Origin: Aquisalimonas lutea
GTDB lineage: Bacteria; Pseudomonadota; Gammaproteobacteria; Nitrococcales; Aquisalimonadaceae
Assembly: GCF_030409225.1 (NCBI RefSeq)
Contig: NZ_JAUFPK010000005.1
Location: forward strand, 234,900-298,899
DNA length: 64,000 nt
Direction of reading: 5' to 3'
The position numbers were made by a program, and so were the translations under genes. This document shows, piece by piece, positions 17,853 to 27,392 of the stretch (position 1 is its first letter; each line of letters opens with the position of its first letter). Under the pieces are notes generated by a model. It saw only the letters and a program-made list of their open reading frames with translations. It was not told the DNA's origin and ran no database searches.

Positions 17853-19523
17853 TCAGATGCTGCCGCGCTGGTTGCGTACGTCCACCTTCAGCGACAGCGT
17901 GTCGCCGGGCTGCAGGTAGCTGTCCGGATCGATGTTGTTCCAGCGCTGGAGCTGCTGCACGGAGACGTTGAACCGCTGGGCGATGGCGTAGAGGCTGTCG
18001 CCCCGGCGGACGCGGTAGTTGATGGACTGCATTACCGGCTCGCTGCGCGGCGGCCCGCTGGCCACTTCCTGCACGCTGCCGTCCCGGACCCAGATCACCA
18101 GCTCCTGGCCGGGCCGGAGCGGGTCGCCCGGGGCCATGCCGTTCCACTCGGCGAGGTTGCCCATGTCCACGTTGTAGCGCCGGGAGAGATCCCAGAGGGT
18201 GTCGCCGGAGCGCACGGTGTAGTCCACGCGCTGGCCGGGACGCTCGCGGTTCTGCTGGCGGCTGAGCCGGTTGGAGGCGCTGAGCGAGTAGGCCCCGGAG
18301 TCGGCGCTGGCCGTGGGCACCATGAGGTGCTCGCCGGCGCGGATCAGGTGGCCGTTGATGTCGTTGGTCTGCTGCAGCACGCGCACCGTGGTGTTGTACT
18401 GCCGGGCGATGGCGCGCAGGTTGTCGCCGGGCTGGATCTTGTGGCGATGCCAGCGCATGCGCTCGTCCGGTGACAGGCTCGCCAGCTCGTTGCGCAGGGG
18501 CTCGGCCTTGTCGATGGGCACCGCGATGCGGTGCGGGCCCTGGGGGTCGGTCGCCCAGCGGTCGAAGCCCGGGTTGAGGCGGTAGAGCTCCTCGATGCTG
18601 ATGCCCGCCAGGTCGGCGGCCAGGGCCAGGTCGATCTGGCTGTCCAGGGCGACCACGTCCAGGTACGGCTCGTCCGGGATGCTCACCAGCTCCAGGCCGT
18701 AGGCCCGGGGATCCTTGATGAGCTCGCTGATGGCGAGCAGGCGCGGGACGTACTGGCGCGTCTCCCGGGGCAGGGAAAGGTGCCAGAAGTCCGTCGGCTT
18801 GCCGTTGCTGCGCGCCTGCCGGACGGCCGCCATGACCCGTCCCTCGCCGGCGTTGTACGCCGCCAGGGCCAGCAGCCAGTCGCCGTCGAACATCTCCCCG
18901 AGCCGCTCCAGGTAGTCCAGCGCGGCCTCCGTGGAGGCGAGCACGTCGCGGCGGCCGTCGTACCACCAGGACTGGCGCAGGCCGTAGTGCCGCCCGGTGG
19001 CCGGAACGAACTGCCACAGGCCCGCCGCGCGGCCGTGGGAGTAGGCGAACGGGCGGTAGGCGCTCTCCACCACCGGCAGCAGCGCGATCTCCATGGGCAG
19101 GCCGCGGTCCTCGATGGACTCGACGATGTAGTGCAGGTACGGCTCGGCGCGCCGGGCGACCCGGTCCAGGTAGGCCTGCTGCCGGCTGAAGGTATTCAGC
19201 TCGGAGACCACCCGCGGGTTGTCGAGATCGGCATCGATGCCGTAGCCGGAACGCAGCCGCGCCCAGAGATCGTCCGGGTAGGTGGAGCCGGATTCCTCCG
19301 GCTCGGTGTACTCCGGCGTCGGCTGCAGGACGATGCCCGGGAAAAGCACGCCCTGCTGCTCCAGCAGGGCGACCTCGGCGGCAGGCAACGGTTGTGCCGA
19401 CTGGGGTGGCGTGCCCCGGGCGCTAGCGGATCCGTTATCGTCGTCGTGCAGGCCCGTCATGTGGGCACAGGCCGTCAGTACCAGGCTCGAGGCCAGGAGC
19501 AGCAGCGTTCTGATGGAGACCAC
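17853..19523 (-). CDS. mltD: Membrane-bound lytic murein transglycosylase D-like lipoprotein with three LysM domains
   Basis: 556 residues. A lipoprotein signal with lipobox L-T-A-C near residue 18. The SLT catalytic domain has the general-acid glutamate in LLPVVESAYRPFAYSHGRAAGLWQF and the typical LALAAYNAGEGRV. Three LysM repeats follow at about residues 365-410 (QPGDNLRAIARQYNTTV), 440-485 (YTVRSGDTLWDLSRRYNV) and 505-550 (YRVRRGDSLYAIAQRFNV). It cleaves peptidoglycan glycan strands in the periplasm. Adjacent to gloB, the same arrangement as mltD-gloB in other gammaproteobacteria. Confidence 0.95.
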   Translation of the reverse strand: MVSIRTLLLLASSLVLTACAHMTGLHDDDNGSASARGTPPQSAQPLPAAEVALLEQQGVLFPGIVLQPTPEYTEPEESGSTYPDDLWARLRSGYGIDADLDNPRVVSELNTFSRQQAYLDRVARRAEPYLHYIVESIEDRGLPMEIALLPVVESAYRPFAYSHGRAAGLWQFVPATGRHYGLRQSWWYDGRRDVLASTEAALDYLERLGEMFDGDWLLALAAYNAGEGRVMAAVRQARSNGKPTDFWHLSLPRETRQYVPRLLAISELIKDPRAYGLELVSIPDEPYLDVVALDSQIDLALAADLAGISIEELYRLNPGFDRWATDPQGPHRIAVPIDKAEPLRNELASLSPDERMRWHRHKIQPGDNLRAIARQYNTTVRVLQQTNDINGHLIRAGEHLMVPTASADSGAYSLSASNRLSRQQNRERPGQRVDYTVRSGDTLWDLSRRYNVDMGNLAEWNGMAPGDPLRPGQELVIWVRDGSVQEVASGPPRSEPVMQSINYRVRRGDSLYAIAQRFNVSVQQLQRWNNIDPDSYLQPGDTLSLKVDVRNQRGSI

Positions 19524-19613
19524 GAGTTGCCTCTCCCTGTTGTTGTTCTACCCAGGGTTCACCTGTAGCGATGAAAGCCGGCGGCCATGCCCTCCGCCGC
19601 CGGCGTCGCGAAT

Positions 19614-20381
19614 TCAGCTGGCGTCCTTCCACGCCCGGACTGCGGCGAACACTTCCACCGGCGACGATAGCTTCTTTCCGGCGTGGCGTTCTGCGCTCTG
19701 TTTCACGCCTTCCATACCCGAGCGCAGGAACGGGTTGGTCCGCAGCTCCTCTTCCAGCGTGCCGGGAAGGGTGTACTCGCCGCGCGCCCGCATGGCCCGG
19801 ACCTTCTCCAGGCGCTCCTGGAGCGCCTCGTTGTCCGGCTCCACCTGGGAGGCGAAGCGCAGGTTCGCCTCGGTGTACTCGTGGCCGGCGTAGAACACGG
19901 TATCCCCGGGCAGCTCCGCCAGCTTGCCCAGGGACTGGATCATCTGCTCCGGCGTGCCCTCGAAAAGCCGGCCGCAGCCGCCGGCGAACAGCGTGTCGCC
20001 GCAGAACAGCAGGCCGTTGCCGTAATAGCTGATGTGCCCGGCGGTGTGCCCCGGGGTTTCCAGCACGCCCAGCTCCAGGCCCACCGCGCCCAGGGAGACG
20101 GTATCCCCCTCGCTGAGCGGGTTCGTGCGATAGGGGATGTTCTCGTCGGCCGGACCGTAGACCGGCACCTGCGCCTGCGCCAGCAAGGCGTCGACGCCGC
20201 CCTGGTGGTCCGGATGATGGTGCGTGACGAGAATCGCGTCCAGGCGCAGGCCGCGCTGGCGAAGCTCCTCCAGCACGGGCGCGGCATCGCCCGGGTCGAC
20301 GACCACGCAGCGGTCGTCCTCGCCGGTGATCAGCCAGATGTAGTTGTCGCGCAGTGCGGGAATCGGGGTTACGTCTGCCAT
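19614..20381 (-). CDS. gloB: Hydroxyacylglutathione hydrolase (glyoxalase II)
   Basis: 255 residues from the ATG at 20381 (MADVTPIPALRDNYIWLI). The binuclear metal-binding motif is VTHHHPDHQGG, with further ligands in ETPGHTAGHISYY, CGDTLFAGGCGRLFEGT and YAGHEYTEANL. It hydrolyses S-lactoylglutathione to D-lactate and glutathione. An alternative start, MHT, lies two codons upstream. Divergent from the methyltransferase-rnhA-dnaQ cluster. Confidence 0.96.
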   Translation of the reverse strand: MADVTPIPALRDNYIWLITGEDDRCVVVDPGDAAPVLEELRQRGLRLDAILVTHHHPDHQGGVDALLAQAQVPVYGPADENIPYRTNPLSEGDTVSLGAVGLELGVLETPGHTAGHISYYGNGLLFCGDTLFAGGCGRLFEGTPEQMIQSLGKLAELPGDTVFYAGHEYTEANLRFASQVEPDNEALQERLEKVRAMRARGEYTLPGTLEEELRTNPFLRSGMEGVKQSAERHAGKKLSSPVEVFAAVRAWKDAS

Positions 20382-20515
20382 GGTGTGCATCCTAACGAGT
20401 CCGGTGTGCGTGGCCAAAGAATCCGCGACTGCGGCTTCCCGGGCCTGATAGACTTCCCCATGGTACCTGTCGTGGTGGCCCTTGCGAGGGGTTCCCGAAA
20501 CAGCAGAGCAGCGCC

Positions 20516-21598
20516 ATGATGAACGCAGCCGCACTCCAGGCCTGGTTCCGGACACCGCTCGGCCGGATGGTGGCCGACACGGAGCGGGAGGCCGTGGGCC
20601 GCCTCCTGGCGGACTGCCGGCCCGGCTTCCTGGTGCAGCTCGGCGGCATGGGCGACGGTGAGCCCCTGCCGGTGCCCGCGGCGGTGCGCCAATGGGTGGT
20701 GGACCGCGCCCCGGGCGAGCGGCCGCACGTCCGCGCCTGGCACGACGATCTGCCGTTCCGCGATGGCACCGTCGACACCCTGGTAGTGGTTCACCAGCTC
20801 GAGTTCGAGGACGAGCCCCACCAGCTCCTGCGCGAGGCCGAGCGCGTGCTGGCGCCGGAGGGACATCTGCTGATCCTGGCGTTCAACCCGTTCAGCCTCT
20901 GGGGGCTGGGCCGGGCGGCGGGCCCCTTGCGGGGCAACGAGTCGCCCTGGTGCGGTCACTACTATACCGGCGTGCGCCTGCGCGACTGGTGCCGGCTGCT
21001 CGGCCTGGAGCACCGCCAGCACGAGCGGCTGGTGTTCCGGCCGCCGCTGCAGCGGCGCGGCATCCAGCGCCGGCTCCGCGTGCTGGAGCGCGTCGGCCGG
21101 CGCTGCTGGCCGGTGCTGGGCGGCGTCTACGCCCAGCTCAGCCGCAAGCGGGTCGTGCGCGCCATCCCCATGGGGGCCGTGGTCCGGCAGCGCCAGGCGG
21201 TGGCCGCCGTGGCGCAGGCGTGCAGCCGGGCATACCTCAGCAACTACGGGACGATGCATGAAGAAAGTGGAGATCTACAGCGATGGCGCCTGTCGCGGCA
21301 ACCCGGGGCCGGGTGGCTGGGGCACGTTGCTGCGCTGGAACGGCAAGGAGAAGACGCTCTATGGCGGCGAGCGCGAGACCACCAACAACCGCATGGAGCT
21401 GACGGCGGCGATCCGGGGGCTGCAGTCGCTGAAGCAGCCGTGCCGCGTGATCCTGACCACCGACTCCGAGTACCTGCGCAAGGGCATCACCGAGTGGTTA
21501 CCCAACTGGAAAAGGCGCGGCTGGAAGACGGCGGCACGCAAGCCAGTGAAGAACGCCGACCTGTGGCAGGCCCTGGACGAAGAGGCTCAGCGGCATGA
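20516..21598 (+). CDS. SAM-dependent methyltransferase (SmtA/YafS-like) with abnormal 3' extension over rnhA
   Basis: The first ~248 residues match the class I methyltransferase that precedes rnhA in many gammaproteobacteria: [67 protein letters not shown], and a basic C-terminus ([20 protein letters not shown]). No stop occurs near the expected end; the frame runs another ~114 residues through the first 341 bases of rnhA in another frame, giving Arg/Gly/Ala-rich sequence typical of a shadow translation. A TGA overlapping the rnhA ATG (21259-21261) is one frame away, so a frameshift near the 3' end would restore a normal length. The function of the family is uncertain. Confidence 0.75.
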   Translation: MMNAAALQAWFRTPLGRMVADTEREAVGRLLADCRPGFLVQLGGMGDGEPLPVPAAVRQWVVDRAPGERPHVRAWHDDLPFRDGTVDTLVVVHQLEFEDEPHQLLREAERVLAPEGHLLILAFNPFSLWGLGRAAGPLRGNESPWCGHYYTGVRLRDWCRLLGLEHRQHERLVFRPPLQRRGIQRRLRVLERVGRRCWPVLGGVYAQLSRKRVVRAIPMGAVVRQRQAVAAVAQACSRAYLSNYGTMHEESGDLQRWRLSRQPGAGWLGHVAALERQGEDALWRRARDHQQPHGADGGDPGAAVAEAAVPRDPDHRLRVPAQGHHRVVTQLEKARLEDGGTQASEERRPVAGPGRRGSAA

Positions 21599-21701
21599 GG
21601 TGGACTGGCGCTGGGTCCGCGGCCACAGCGGGCACGCCGAGAACGAGACCGCGGACCGCCTGGCCAACCAGGGCATCGACGAGATGCTGAGCCGGAACTA
21701 G
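21258..21701 (+). CDS. rnhA: Ribonuclease HI
   Basis: 147 residues with the four catalytic acids in their usual contexts: [16 protein letters not shown] (Asp9), [12 protein letters not shown] (Glu), [13 protein letters not shown] (Asp), and the [17 protein letters not shown] histidine/aspartate loop. It removes RNA from RNA-DNA hybrids. The start at 21258 lies inside the extended frame of the upstream methyltransferase; dnaQ follows 17 bases after its stop. Confidence 0.98.
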   Translation: MKKVEIYSDGACRGNPGPGGWGTLLRWNGKEKTLYGGERETTNNRMELTAAIRGLQSLKQPCRVILTTDSEYLRKGITEWLPNWKRRGWKTAARKPVKNADLWQALDEEAQRHEVDWRWVRGHSGHAENETADRLANQGIDEMLSRN

Positions 21702-21718
21702 CGAGGGATCGGAGCACC

Positions 21719-22450
21719 ATGCGGCAGATCGTACTGGATACGGAGACAACCGGCCTGGAGACCACCCAGGGCCATCGCATCATCGAGATCGGCGCGGTGG
21801 AAGTGGACGCGCGGCGCAAGACGGGCCGCACCTACCACGTCTACCTCAACCCCGACCGCGAGGTGGACGAGGGGGCCGTCGAGATCCACGGCATCAACAA
21901 CGAGTTCCTGGCGGACAAGCCCCGCTTCGCCGACATTGCCGACGAGTTCTTGGAGTTCATCAACGGCGCCGACCTGGTGATCCACAACGCCCCCTTCGAC
22001 GTGGGCTTCATCGACCACGAGTTCGGCCTGCTGGAGCGCGGCCTGCCGGCGGTCAGCGAGTGCTGCAGCATCACCGACACGCTGATCATGGCCCGCCGCA
22101 TGCACCCGGGTCAGCGCAATACCCTGGATGCGCTCTGCAAGCGCTACCAGGTGGACAACTCCCAGCGCGACCTCCACGGCGCGCTGCTGGACGCCGAGAT
22201 CCTCGCCGACCTGTACCTGACCATGACCGGCGGGCAGGTCACGCTGTCGCTGGATACCGAGGACGACGACAGCTCCGCCACCGGCGGCGGCCGCCACGCC
22301 CCCCGCCCGGTGAGCAGCGACCGCCCGCGGCTGCGCGTGGTCGCCGCCAGCGACGACGAGCGCGCCGCCCACGAGGCCTGGCTGGATCAGCTGGACGCGT
22401 CCGTGGGCGGGCGGTGCGTGTGGCGCGCCGCCGAGGAGCCGGCGGAATGA
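21719..22450 (+). CDS. dnaQ: DNA polymerase III epsilon subunit (3'-5' proofreading exonuclease)
   Basis: 243 residues. Exo I is VLDTETTGLET (Asp7, Glu9), Exo II is LVIHNAPFDVGFIDHEF, and Exo III is RDLHGALLDAEILADLYL, with the usual DEDDh histidine. The C-terminal tail carries the polymerase-alpha-binding region. Its stop TGA overlaps the ATG of the next gene (ATGA), so translation is probably coupled. Confidence 0.97.
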   Translation: MRQIVLDTETTGLETTQGHRIIEIGAVEVDARRKTGRTYHVYLNPDREVDEGAVEIHGINNEFLADKPRFADIADEFLEFINGADLVIHNAPFDVGFIDHEFGLLERGLPAVSECCSITDTLIMARRMHPGQRNTLDALCKRYQVDNSQRDLHGALLDAEILADLYLTMTGGQVTLSLDTEDDDSSATGGGRHAPRPVSSDRPRLRVVAASDDERAAHEAWLDQLDASVGGRCVWRAAEEPAE

Positions 22451-23130
22451 CGGCGATCAGCCTCGACCTGGACGAGACCCTGTGGCGCCTGGACGGCGTA
22501 CTGGAGCAGGCCGAGGAGGCCACCGTGGCTTTCCTCCGGGAGCGCTACCCGAGCATCGCCGAGGCCTATCCGCCCGAGCGCATGCGTACCCTGCGCGACG
22601 AGACCGCCGAGCTGCACCCGGAGCTGCTGTACAACGTCACCGCACTGCGCATCCGCACCTTCGAGCGCGCCGCGCGGGCCGTGGGCGCGCCGCCCCAGGC
22701 GGCGGAAGAGGCCTTCGACGTCTTCCTCGATGCCCGCCACCGGGTGGACCTCTACCCGGACGCGCTGCCGGTGCTGGAGGCGCTGTACCAGCGCCTGCCC
22801 CTGGTGGCGCTGACGAATGGCAACGCCGACGTCCACCGGCTCGCCCTGGGGCACTACTTCGTCGCGGCGTACTCCGCCGTCCACGTGGGCGCCGCCAAGC
22901 CCGACCGGCCCATGTTCGAGGCAGCGGCCCGCGGCGCCGGGGTGCCGCTGGAGCGCCTCATCCACGTGGGCGACGACCCGGTCACCGACGTCGCCGGCGC
23001 AGCCCAGCACGGCCTGCGCGCCATCTGGCTGAACCGCTCCGGCATGCCCTGGCCGAGCAACCTGCCGCGCGTGGATTACGAGGAGATCCGCAGCCTGGAC
23101 CAGCTCCTGCCCCTGCTGGAGCGCGAGTGA
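22447..23130 (+). CDS. HAD-family hydrolase, 227 aa
   Basis: It begins MTAISLDLDETLWRL (motif I with both aspartates). Motif II is VALTNGNADVHR, the motif III lysine is in VGAAKPDRPMF, and motif IV is IHVGDDPVTDVAGAAQHGL. The protein resembles the YigB-type FMN/sugar phosphatases, but the substrate is not evident. It overlaps dnaQ by four bases, which fixes the start. Confidence 0.88.
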   Translation: MTAISLDLDETLWRLDGVLEQAEEATVAFLRERYPSIAEAYPPERMRTLRDETAELHPELLYNVTALRIRTFERAARAVGAPPQAAEEAFDVFLDARHRVDLYPDALPVLEALYQRLPLVALTNGNADVHRLALGHYFVAAYSAVHVGAAKPDRPMFEAAARGAGVPLERLIHVGDDPVTDVAGAAQHGLRAIWLNRSGMPWPSNLPRVDYEEIRSLDQLLPLLERE

Positions 23131-23147
23131 ACCAACCCGGAGCATGC

Positions 23148-23918
23148 ATGAACCCCACATTCCCCAGCGGCTTCGGCGCCATCATCATCGGTGACGAGAT
23201 CCTCTCCGGGAAGCGCCGGGACGGGCACATGGCCAAGATCATCGAGCTCCTGGACCAGCGCGGCCTGGAGCTCAATTGGGCCTGCTTCCTGGGCGACGAG
23301 CCCCAGCGGCTCACCGACACCCTCCGCGGCACCATGGCCGGCAACGACGTGGTGTTCAGCTTCGGCGGCATCGGCGGCACGCCGGACGATCGCACCCGCC
23401 AATGCGCCGCGGCCGCCGCCGGCCTGGAGCTGGAGACCCACCCGGAAGGCCTGCGGCTCATCCGCGAGCAGTTCGGCGACGACATCAAGCCCGAGCGCCT
23501 GCGCATGATCGAGTTCCCCAAGGGCGCCAGCCTGGTCCCGAACCCCGTGAACCGCGTCCCCGGGTTCAGCCTCGGCCATCACTACTTCGTGCCCGGCTTC
23601 CCGAACATGGCGTGGCCCATGATCGAATGGGTGCTCGACCACCACTACGGCCACCTCCACGCCGTCGGCAGCCGCAAGGAGCGCGCCCTGGTCGTCCACG
23701 GCGTGCGCGAGAGCCAGGCCATCCCGCTGCTGGAGGAGTTCACGGCGGAATACCCGCAGGTGCGCGTATCCTGCCTCCCCCGCTGGTGCCCGCCGGACTA
23801 CGAGCTCGAGCTCGGCGTCCGCGGCCCCAACGACGCCGTGGACACCGTCATCGAAGCGCTCCAGCGCCGCCTGGACGAGCAGGGCGACCGCTGGGAAGAG
23901 CGCACGCCCGGCGCCTGA
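23148..23918 (+). CDS. MoaB/CinA-N-like molybdopterin-binding domain protein, 256 aa
   Basis: The N-terminal domain has the MoCF-biosynthesis fold signatures: GAIIIGDEILSGKRRDGHMAKIIELLDQRGL, then VVFSFGGIGGTPDDRTRQCAAAA. The C-terminal part (NRVPGFSLGHHYFVPGFPNMAWPMIEWVL) matches stand-alone CinA N-terminal homologues called competence/damage-inducible protein A. The nicotinamide-nucleotide amidase domain of CinA is absent. A role in pyrophosphatase or nucleotide clean-up is suggested for this family but unproven. It begins 17 bases after the HAD gene and may be co-transcribed. Confidence 0.85.
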   Translation: MNPTFPSGFGAIIIGDEILSGKRRDGHMAKIIELLDQRGLELNWACFLGDEPQRLTDTLRGTMAGNDVVFSFGGIGGTPDDRTRQCAAAAAGLELETHPEGLRLIREQFGDDIKPERLRMIEFPKGASLVPNPVNRVPGFSLGHHYFVPGFPNMAWPMIEWVLDHHYGHLHAVGSRKERALVVHGVRESQAIPLLEEFTAEYPQVRVSCLPRWCPPDYELELGVRGPNDAVDTVIEALQRRLDEQGDRWEERTPGA

Positions 23919-24023
23919 CAAACCCGGGCCGAGAGTCGCCGCCGCGTCGGGTACAAAGCCATGCAGAACAGCCGTTGTGACCCCCGCGCCACTTCCGCTA
24001 TACTCCGCACCTCCAACCAGATA

Positions 24024-24099
<76 letters not shown>

Positions 24100-24173
24100 G
24101 ACAGCAGCGCGGGAACCTCACGATCCGCGCGTTACCGTGCCAGAGGCGAGCCCGTTTGCCCTTCCGCGGGCTC

Positions 24174-24212
24174 AGAGGGGTCGGTGCTGCTACACCGGCC
24201 CCTCTTCCTTTT
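24174..24212 (+). terminator. Rho-independent terminator after tRNA-Thr
   Basis: AGAGGGGTCGGTG (24174-24186) pairs with CACCGGCCCCTCT (24193-24205) with one wobble and a six-base loop, followed by TCCTTTT. The rest of the 24100-24387 space shows no credible gene and one further hairpin near the integrase stop. Confidence 0.85.
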
Positions 24213-24352
24213 CGTGGATCCCCTGGCTCTCTCTTAATACGACAGTTCTGGAATCGCGCTCCCAGAGCCCTTCCTTCCGGTTGCTTCCTTCAAGGAAAAC
24301 AACCAGATGGATCTATCCTAGCCTATCGTACCCGGTGTCGCCAATCGGTCGG

Positions 24353-24379
24353 CTCGGGCACGCGGTCCGCGTGCCCGAG
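24353..24379 (-). terminator. Near-perfect 27-bp palindrome downstream of integrase
   Basis: CTCGGGCACGCGG (24353-24365), a single T, and its exact complement CCGCGTGCCCGAG (24367-24379), nine bases after the integrase stop on the minus strand. Probably the integrase terminator; it could also mark a recombination or binding site at the element end. Confidence 0.6.
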
Positions 24380-24387
24380 GCCACACC

Positions 24388-25359
24388 CTACTGCTGTTCG
24401 CCAGGTGTGGGGAGGTGGGAGACGAGTTCGTACATCTGCTTCAGGTCCGGTTGGATGTACTCCATCGTCATCGACAGCGAGGTATGGCCAAGGAGGTGTT
24501 GAAGCGCACGGATGTTCGGCTGCGGTTGCCGCGCGATCTCCGTGGCGCAGGTATGCCGCAGCCGGTGCGGTGATATCGGTTCATCCATGTAATTGGACAG
24601 GCGACGGAAGTAGCCGTTGACCTGCTGCCACGTCAACTCCCCCGGCTTGTAGCCGGTATTCCCGCGGTGCAGCCCCAGATCGAAGACCTGCCGCCGTCCG
24701 AACCGGCGGTGCCCCACGATCTTGGCGGTTTCGTACCAAAGCACTTGCAGTTCCTTGGCCAGTGCCGGGGGGAGCGGGATCTCCCATTCACGTCGGGTCT
24801 TGCTGCCTTCCTGCGTCAGCGTGATGGCTCCACGCTTCCAGTCGACATCCTGCCAGCGCAGGTTGACCAGCTGCCGCAGGCGCATCCCGGTGTAGTAGAA
24901 GGTCAGGACCACAATGCGCCAGAACCACCGTGGCTGGAGGCGCTGGCTTTGATCGTCACTGAGCACAGTCAGCACGCGGGCCAACAGATCCTGATTGACC
25001 GTCTTCTTGCGGCGCTTGCCGACGGGGGCGGCACCGACGCGGTCCAGCGGGTAGTGTTCGACCCAGCCGAGTTGGATGGCATAACGCCACAATGCGCGGA
25101 ACGTCCGGCGGTATGTGTTCCAGGTGATCGGGGTGGCTCGTTCGAGGACCGTTGATCGCCACGCGAAGAGATGATCACGGCTGATCGTGCCGAGCGGGAT
25201 CGGCCCGACGTCATCCTCGAATCGCCGGACGACCTGGTCATAGCTGGCGATGGTGGCTGGACGGAGAATCCGTTCTTTGCGGTACACATCCCAGACATCC
25301 CGCAGGGTGTGATCCGCGATGGCTTCTGGACTGCTTCCTTCCAATCCTGCCAGTGGCAT
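24388..25359 (-). CDS. int: Tyrosine recombinase/integrase, 323 aa
   Basis: The N-terminal SAM-like core-binding domain (about residues 15-110) is followed by the catalytic domain with the conserved Arg in TGMRLRQLVNLRWQDV, Lys/strand region EGSKTRREWEIPL, HRLRH in PHRLRHTCATE, and LGHTSLSMTMEY with the nucleophile tyrosine. It would integrate and excise the element at the adjacent tRNA-Thr. At 323 residues it is shorter than the ~600-residue integrases typical of ICEclc/PAPI-1 elements and closer in size to XerC/D or phage integrases. Its 3' end faces the tRNA. Confidence 0.93.
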   Translation of the reverse strand: MPLAGLEGSSPEAIADHTLRDVWDVYRKERILRPATIASYDQVVRRFEDDVGPIPLGTISRDHLFAWRSTVLERATPITWNTYRRTFRALWRYAIQLGWVEHYPLDRVGAAPVGKRRKKTVNQDLLARVLTVLSDDQSQRLQPRWFWRIVVLTFYYTGMRLRQLVNLRWQDVDWKRGAITLTQEGSKTRREWEIPLPPALAKELQVLWYETAKIVGHRRFGRRQVFDLGLHRGNTGYKPGELTWQQVNGYFRRLSNYMDEPISPHRLRHTCATEIARQPQPNIRALQHLLGHTSLSMTMEYIQPDLKQMYELVSHLPTPGEQQ

Positions 25360-25443
25360 GATTCCTCCTTGCTTACACGTGGAAAGAAAATCATGCCTCT
25401 GGCACCACCCAGAGTAGAACAGCTCAGGCGATGGGTATAGGGC

Positions 25444-27219
25444 CTAGGCAGTGCTGGCTGGGCGCAGGTAGCGGTTTGGCCGGGGACGCCATGCGCCGAA
25501 GATGAGCTCGATGTCCGGAATCAGTACGCCTTTCACATAGCCGCTACGGCGGTCCCGCTCCGCGATGAAATGATGGATATTGGTGCCGTCGGCGGGGTTC
25601 TTCCTGTGGTGGCGTTGTTTCAGGAAGCGCTTCTGGGTGTTGCTCCAGTTGCGCTGCGTTGCCTGCCCGAAGTCGCGGAAGATGCCCGGGCTGACCAGCA
25701 GGACACCGTCATCGACAACGTGCACTCGGGCGTCAGGCGTGTTCACGGCGATTTCGCCGTCCGTGATCCCGCATCGCAGCCATTGCAGGAAGGCATCGCC
25801 GTTGTCCGCGGGCAATTCGAGGTCCGCTTCCTCGTCTGCGCCTTCTTCTGCTCCATTTGCTGACCCGGGGTTCGTGGCGGCCATTTCGGCTTTGGGTAGA
25901 TCGGTACCGGGCGGCAAGAGCAGGGAAGAAGCGCCCTCGCTATCGGTCGTTTCTTCGTCAGCTGTCGCCGCCACGTCGGCGGAAGCGGCTTCGTCCTCGG
26001 CCGGGGTTGGTTCATGTGTCTGCGTCGGCTCAGGCGGCGTTTGGACTGGTTCATCAAGCGGGATGATCTCGCCCTCGAATGGTGCAGGGCGTGCGTCGGG
26101 TTCCGGCCAGACACGCGTCGCATCGATCCGGATGAGAGTGAGTTTGTGGCTCCATCCATCGCCTGACACCGTGGCTGTCCAGATCGCACGGTTGCCGTTG
26201 GCCATCAGCAGTCCGTGCTCCTGGAGAGTGTCGAAGATGCGGTCGTTGGAAGCCGGTATATCCGTATGGCCTTCGTCGCGCAGTTGTGTCCGTAGGCTGT
26301 CCGCGGTTCGCTTTGAGACCAGCCAGAGCTCATCGCCGACGAGCCACCCGGCAGCGCCGTTGCCGTTCAGTGGCAGCACCTGTTCGCTGAGCAGGTACCG
26401 CAGCGCCGTCATCAGCTTTTCATGCAATGGCTTTCGCGGTGTCGGCAGGCGTTCCGGGGATTGCCCACCGAGGTTACGAGCCACCGATTCCCGGTCTGCC
26501 TGCAAGACAATCTGGCCCAGGGGGCCTGCGTTCTCCAGATCTCCCTGAATGGCCGGGAGCCAGTGCGCGAAGAGGTTAGGTAGACGCGCGATCCAGGCGA
26601 GTCCTTCGGCCGGTATCACCCAGTGGGCGACCAGGAGGGCGACCGGTTCGTGGAACTTGTGTCGCCGGTGCTGGCGGTACCGCGTGGAATACCAGGCTGC
26701 GCCGGTCCGCTCGGTCATTGCTCCATGCCATGGCTCCCATGGACCGAGAAGCCGCCCTTCGGCGTTGTACAGTCTGACCTCCTGGTCCACAACGGGCTTG
26801 CCCAGGTCGTGGATGAGTGCCGCCGTGAAAGTGGCGTACGACCATGTATCGGCTTCGTGGGCAATGCGTTCGGGTTCAGCATCCGGCGGCAACACATACC
26901 CCCGGCGCAACTGCAGCGCCTTGAGCGTGACCTCCATGGTGTGATCGAGGAGGCCCCCGAGGCCGGCGTGGTGGTGGACTTCCGAAGCCGGAAGGAGCTG
27001 GACAAAGGCAGCATAGCGATGCAGCGCGTTGTCGACGTATTCCGTTTGGTGGTCCACCGGTAGAGAAAGTTGCCCCTGAATCTGGCGTTGGAGTACCTGG
27101 CGGTGCTCCGCGGCTAGCAACTGTTCTGCCGAGTGAATACGAAGGAGCCCTGGTCTGGGAGGTACAGGACGATCTTCGCTTGTGCGGCTCGGCGTTCGCT
27201 GGCGAAACCAATGAAGCAT
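25444..27219 (-). CDS. traI: MOBH-family relaxase (TraI_2 type), 591 aa
   Basis: The N-terminal TraI_2 relaxase domain (about residues 20-330) has the HD-type metal-binding histidines of MOBH relaxases in EVHHHAGLGGLLDHTMEVTLKAL and TAALIHDLGKPV, then HEPVALLVAHWVI. A long acidic Glu/Thr/Ala-rich linker (about residues 385-470) leads to the TraI_2_C domain (AFLQWLRCGITDGEIAVNTPDARVHVVDDGVLLVSPGIF and the C-terminal IPDIELIFG). It should nick oriT and pilot the strand in conjugation. It reads toward the integrase; its 5' side faces the 39-bp repeat array. Confidence 0.92.
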   Translation of the reverse strand: MLHWFRQRTPSRTSEDRPVPPRPGLLRIHSAEQLLAAEHRQVLQRQIQGQLSLPVDHQTEYVDNALHRYAAFVQLLPASEVHHHAGLGGLLDHTMEVTLKALQLRRGYVLPPDAEPERIAHEADTWSYATFTAALIHDLGKPVVDQEVRLYNAEGRLLGPWEPWHGAMTERTGAAWYSTRYRQHRRHKFHEPVALLVAHWVIPAEGLAWIARLPNLFAHWLPAIQGDLENAGPLGQIVLQADRESVARNLGGQSPERLPTPRKPLHEKLMTALRYLLSEQVLPLNGNGAAGWLVGDELWLVSKRTADSLRTQLRDEGHTDIPASNDRIFDTLQEHGLLMANGNRAIWTATVSGDGWSHKLTLIRIDATRVWPEPDARPAPFEGEIIPLDEPVQTPPEPTQTHEPTPAEDEAASADVAATADEETTDSEGASSLLLPPGTDLPKAEMAATNPGSANGAEEGADEEADLELPADNGDAFLQWLRCGITDGEIAVNTPDARVHVVDDGVLLVSPGIFRDFGQATQRNWSNTQKRFLKQRHHRKNPADGTNIHHFIAERDRRSGYVKGVLIPDIELIFGAWRPRPNRYLRPASTA

Positions 27220-27392
27220 CGACCGTTTGTTTCAGCGAAAAGGCACAGCTCACAAGTCTGCCGCGTTCTCGGCCATACGCGGGCGGAAAACCGCGAAGCC
27301 CGCCGTCAGCGTTTCCGGCGAACGTCGTGTTGATGATGGGAGAACATGCTTCATTCGGTTGGAGGACTGCCTTTTTTGGGAGGGCCCCGGGG

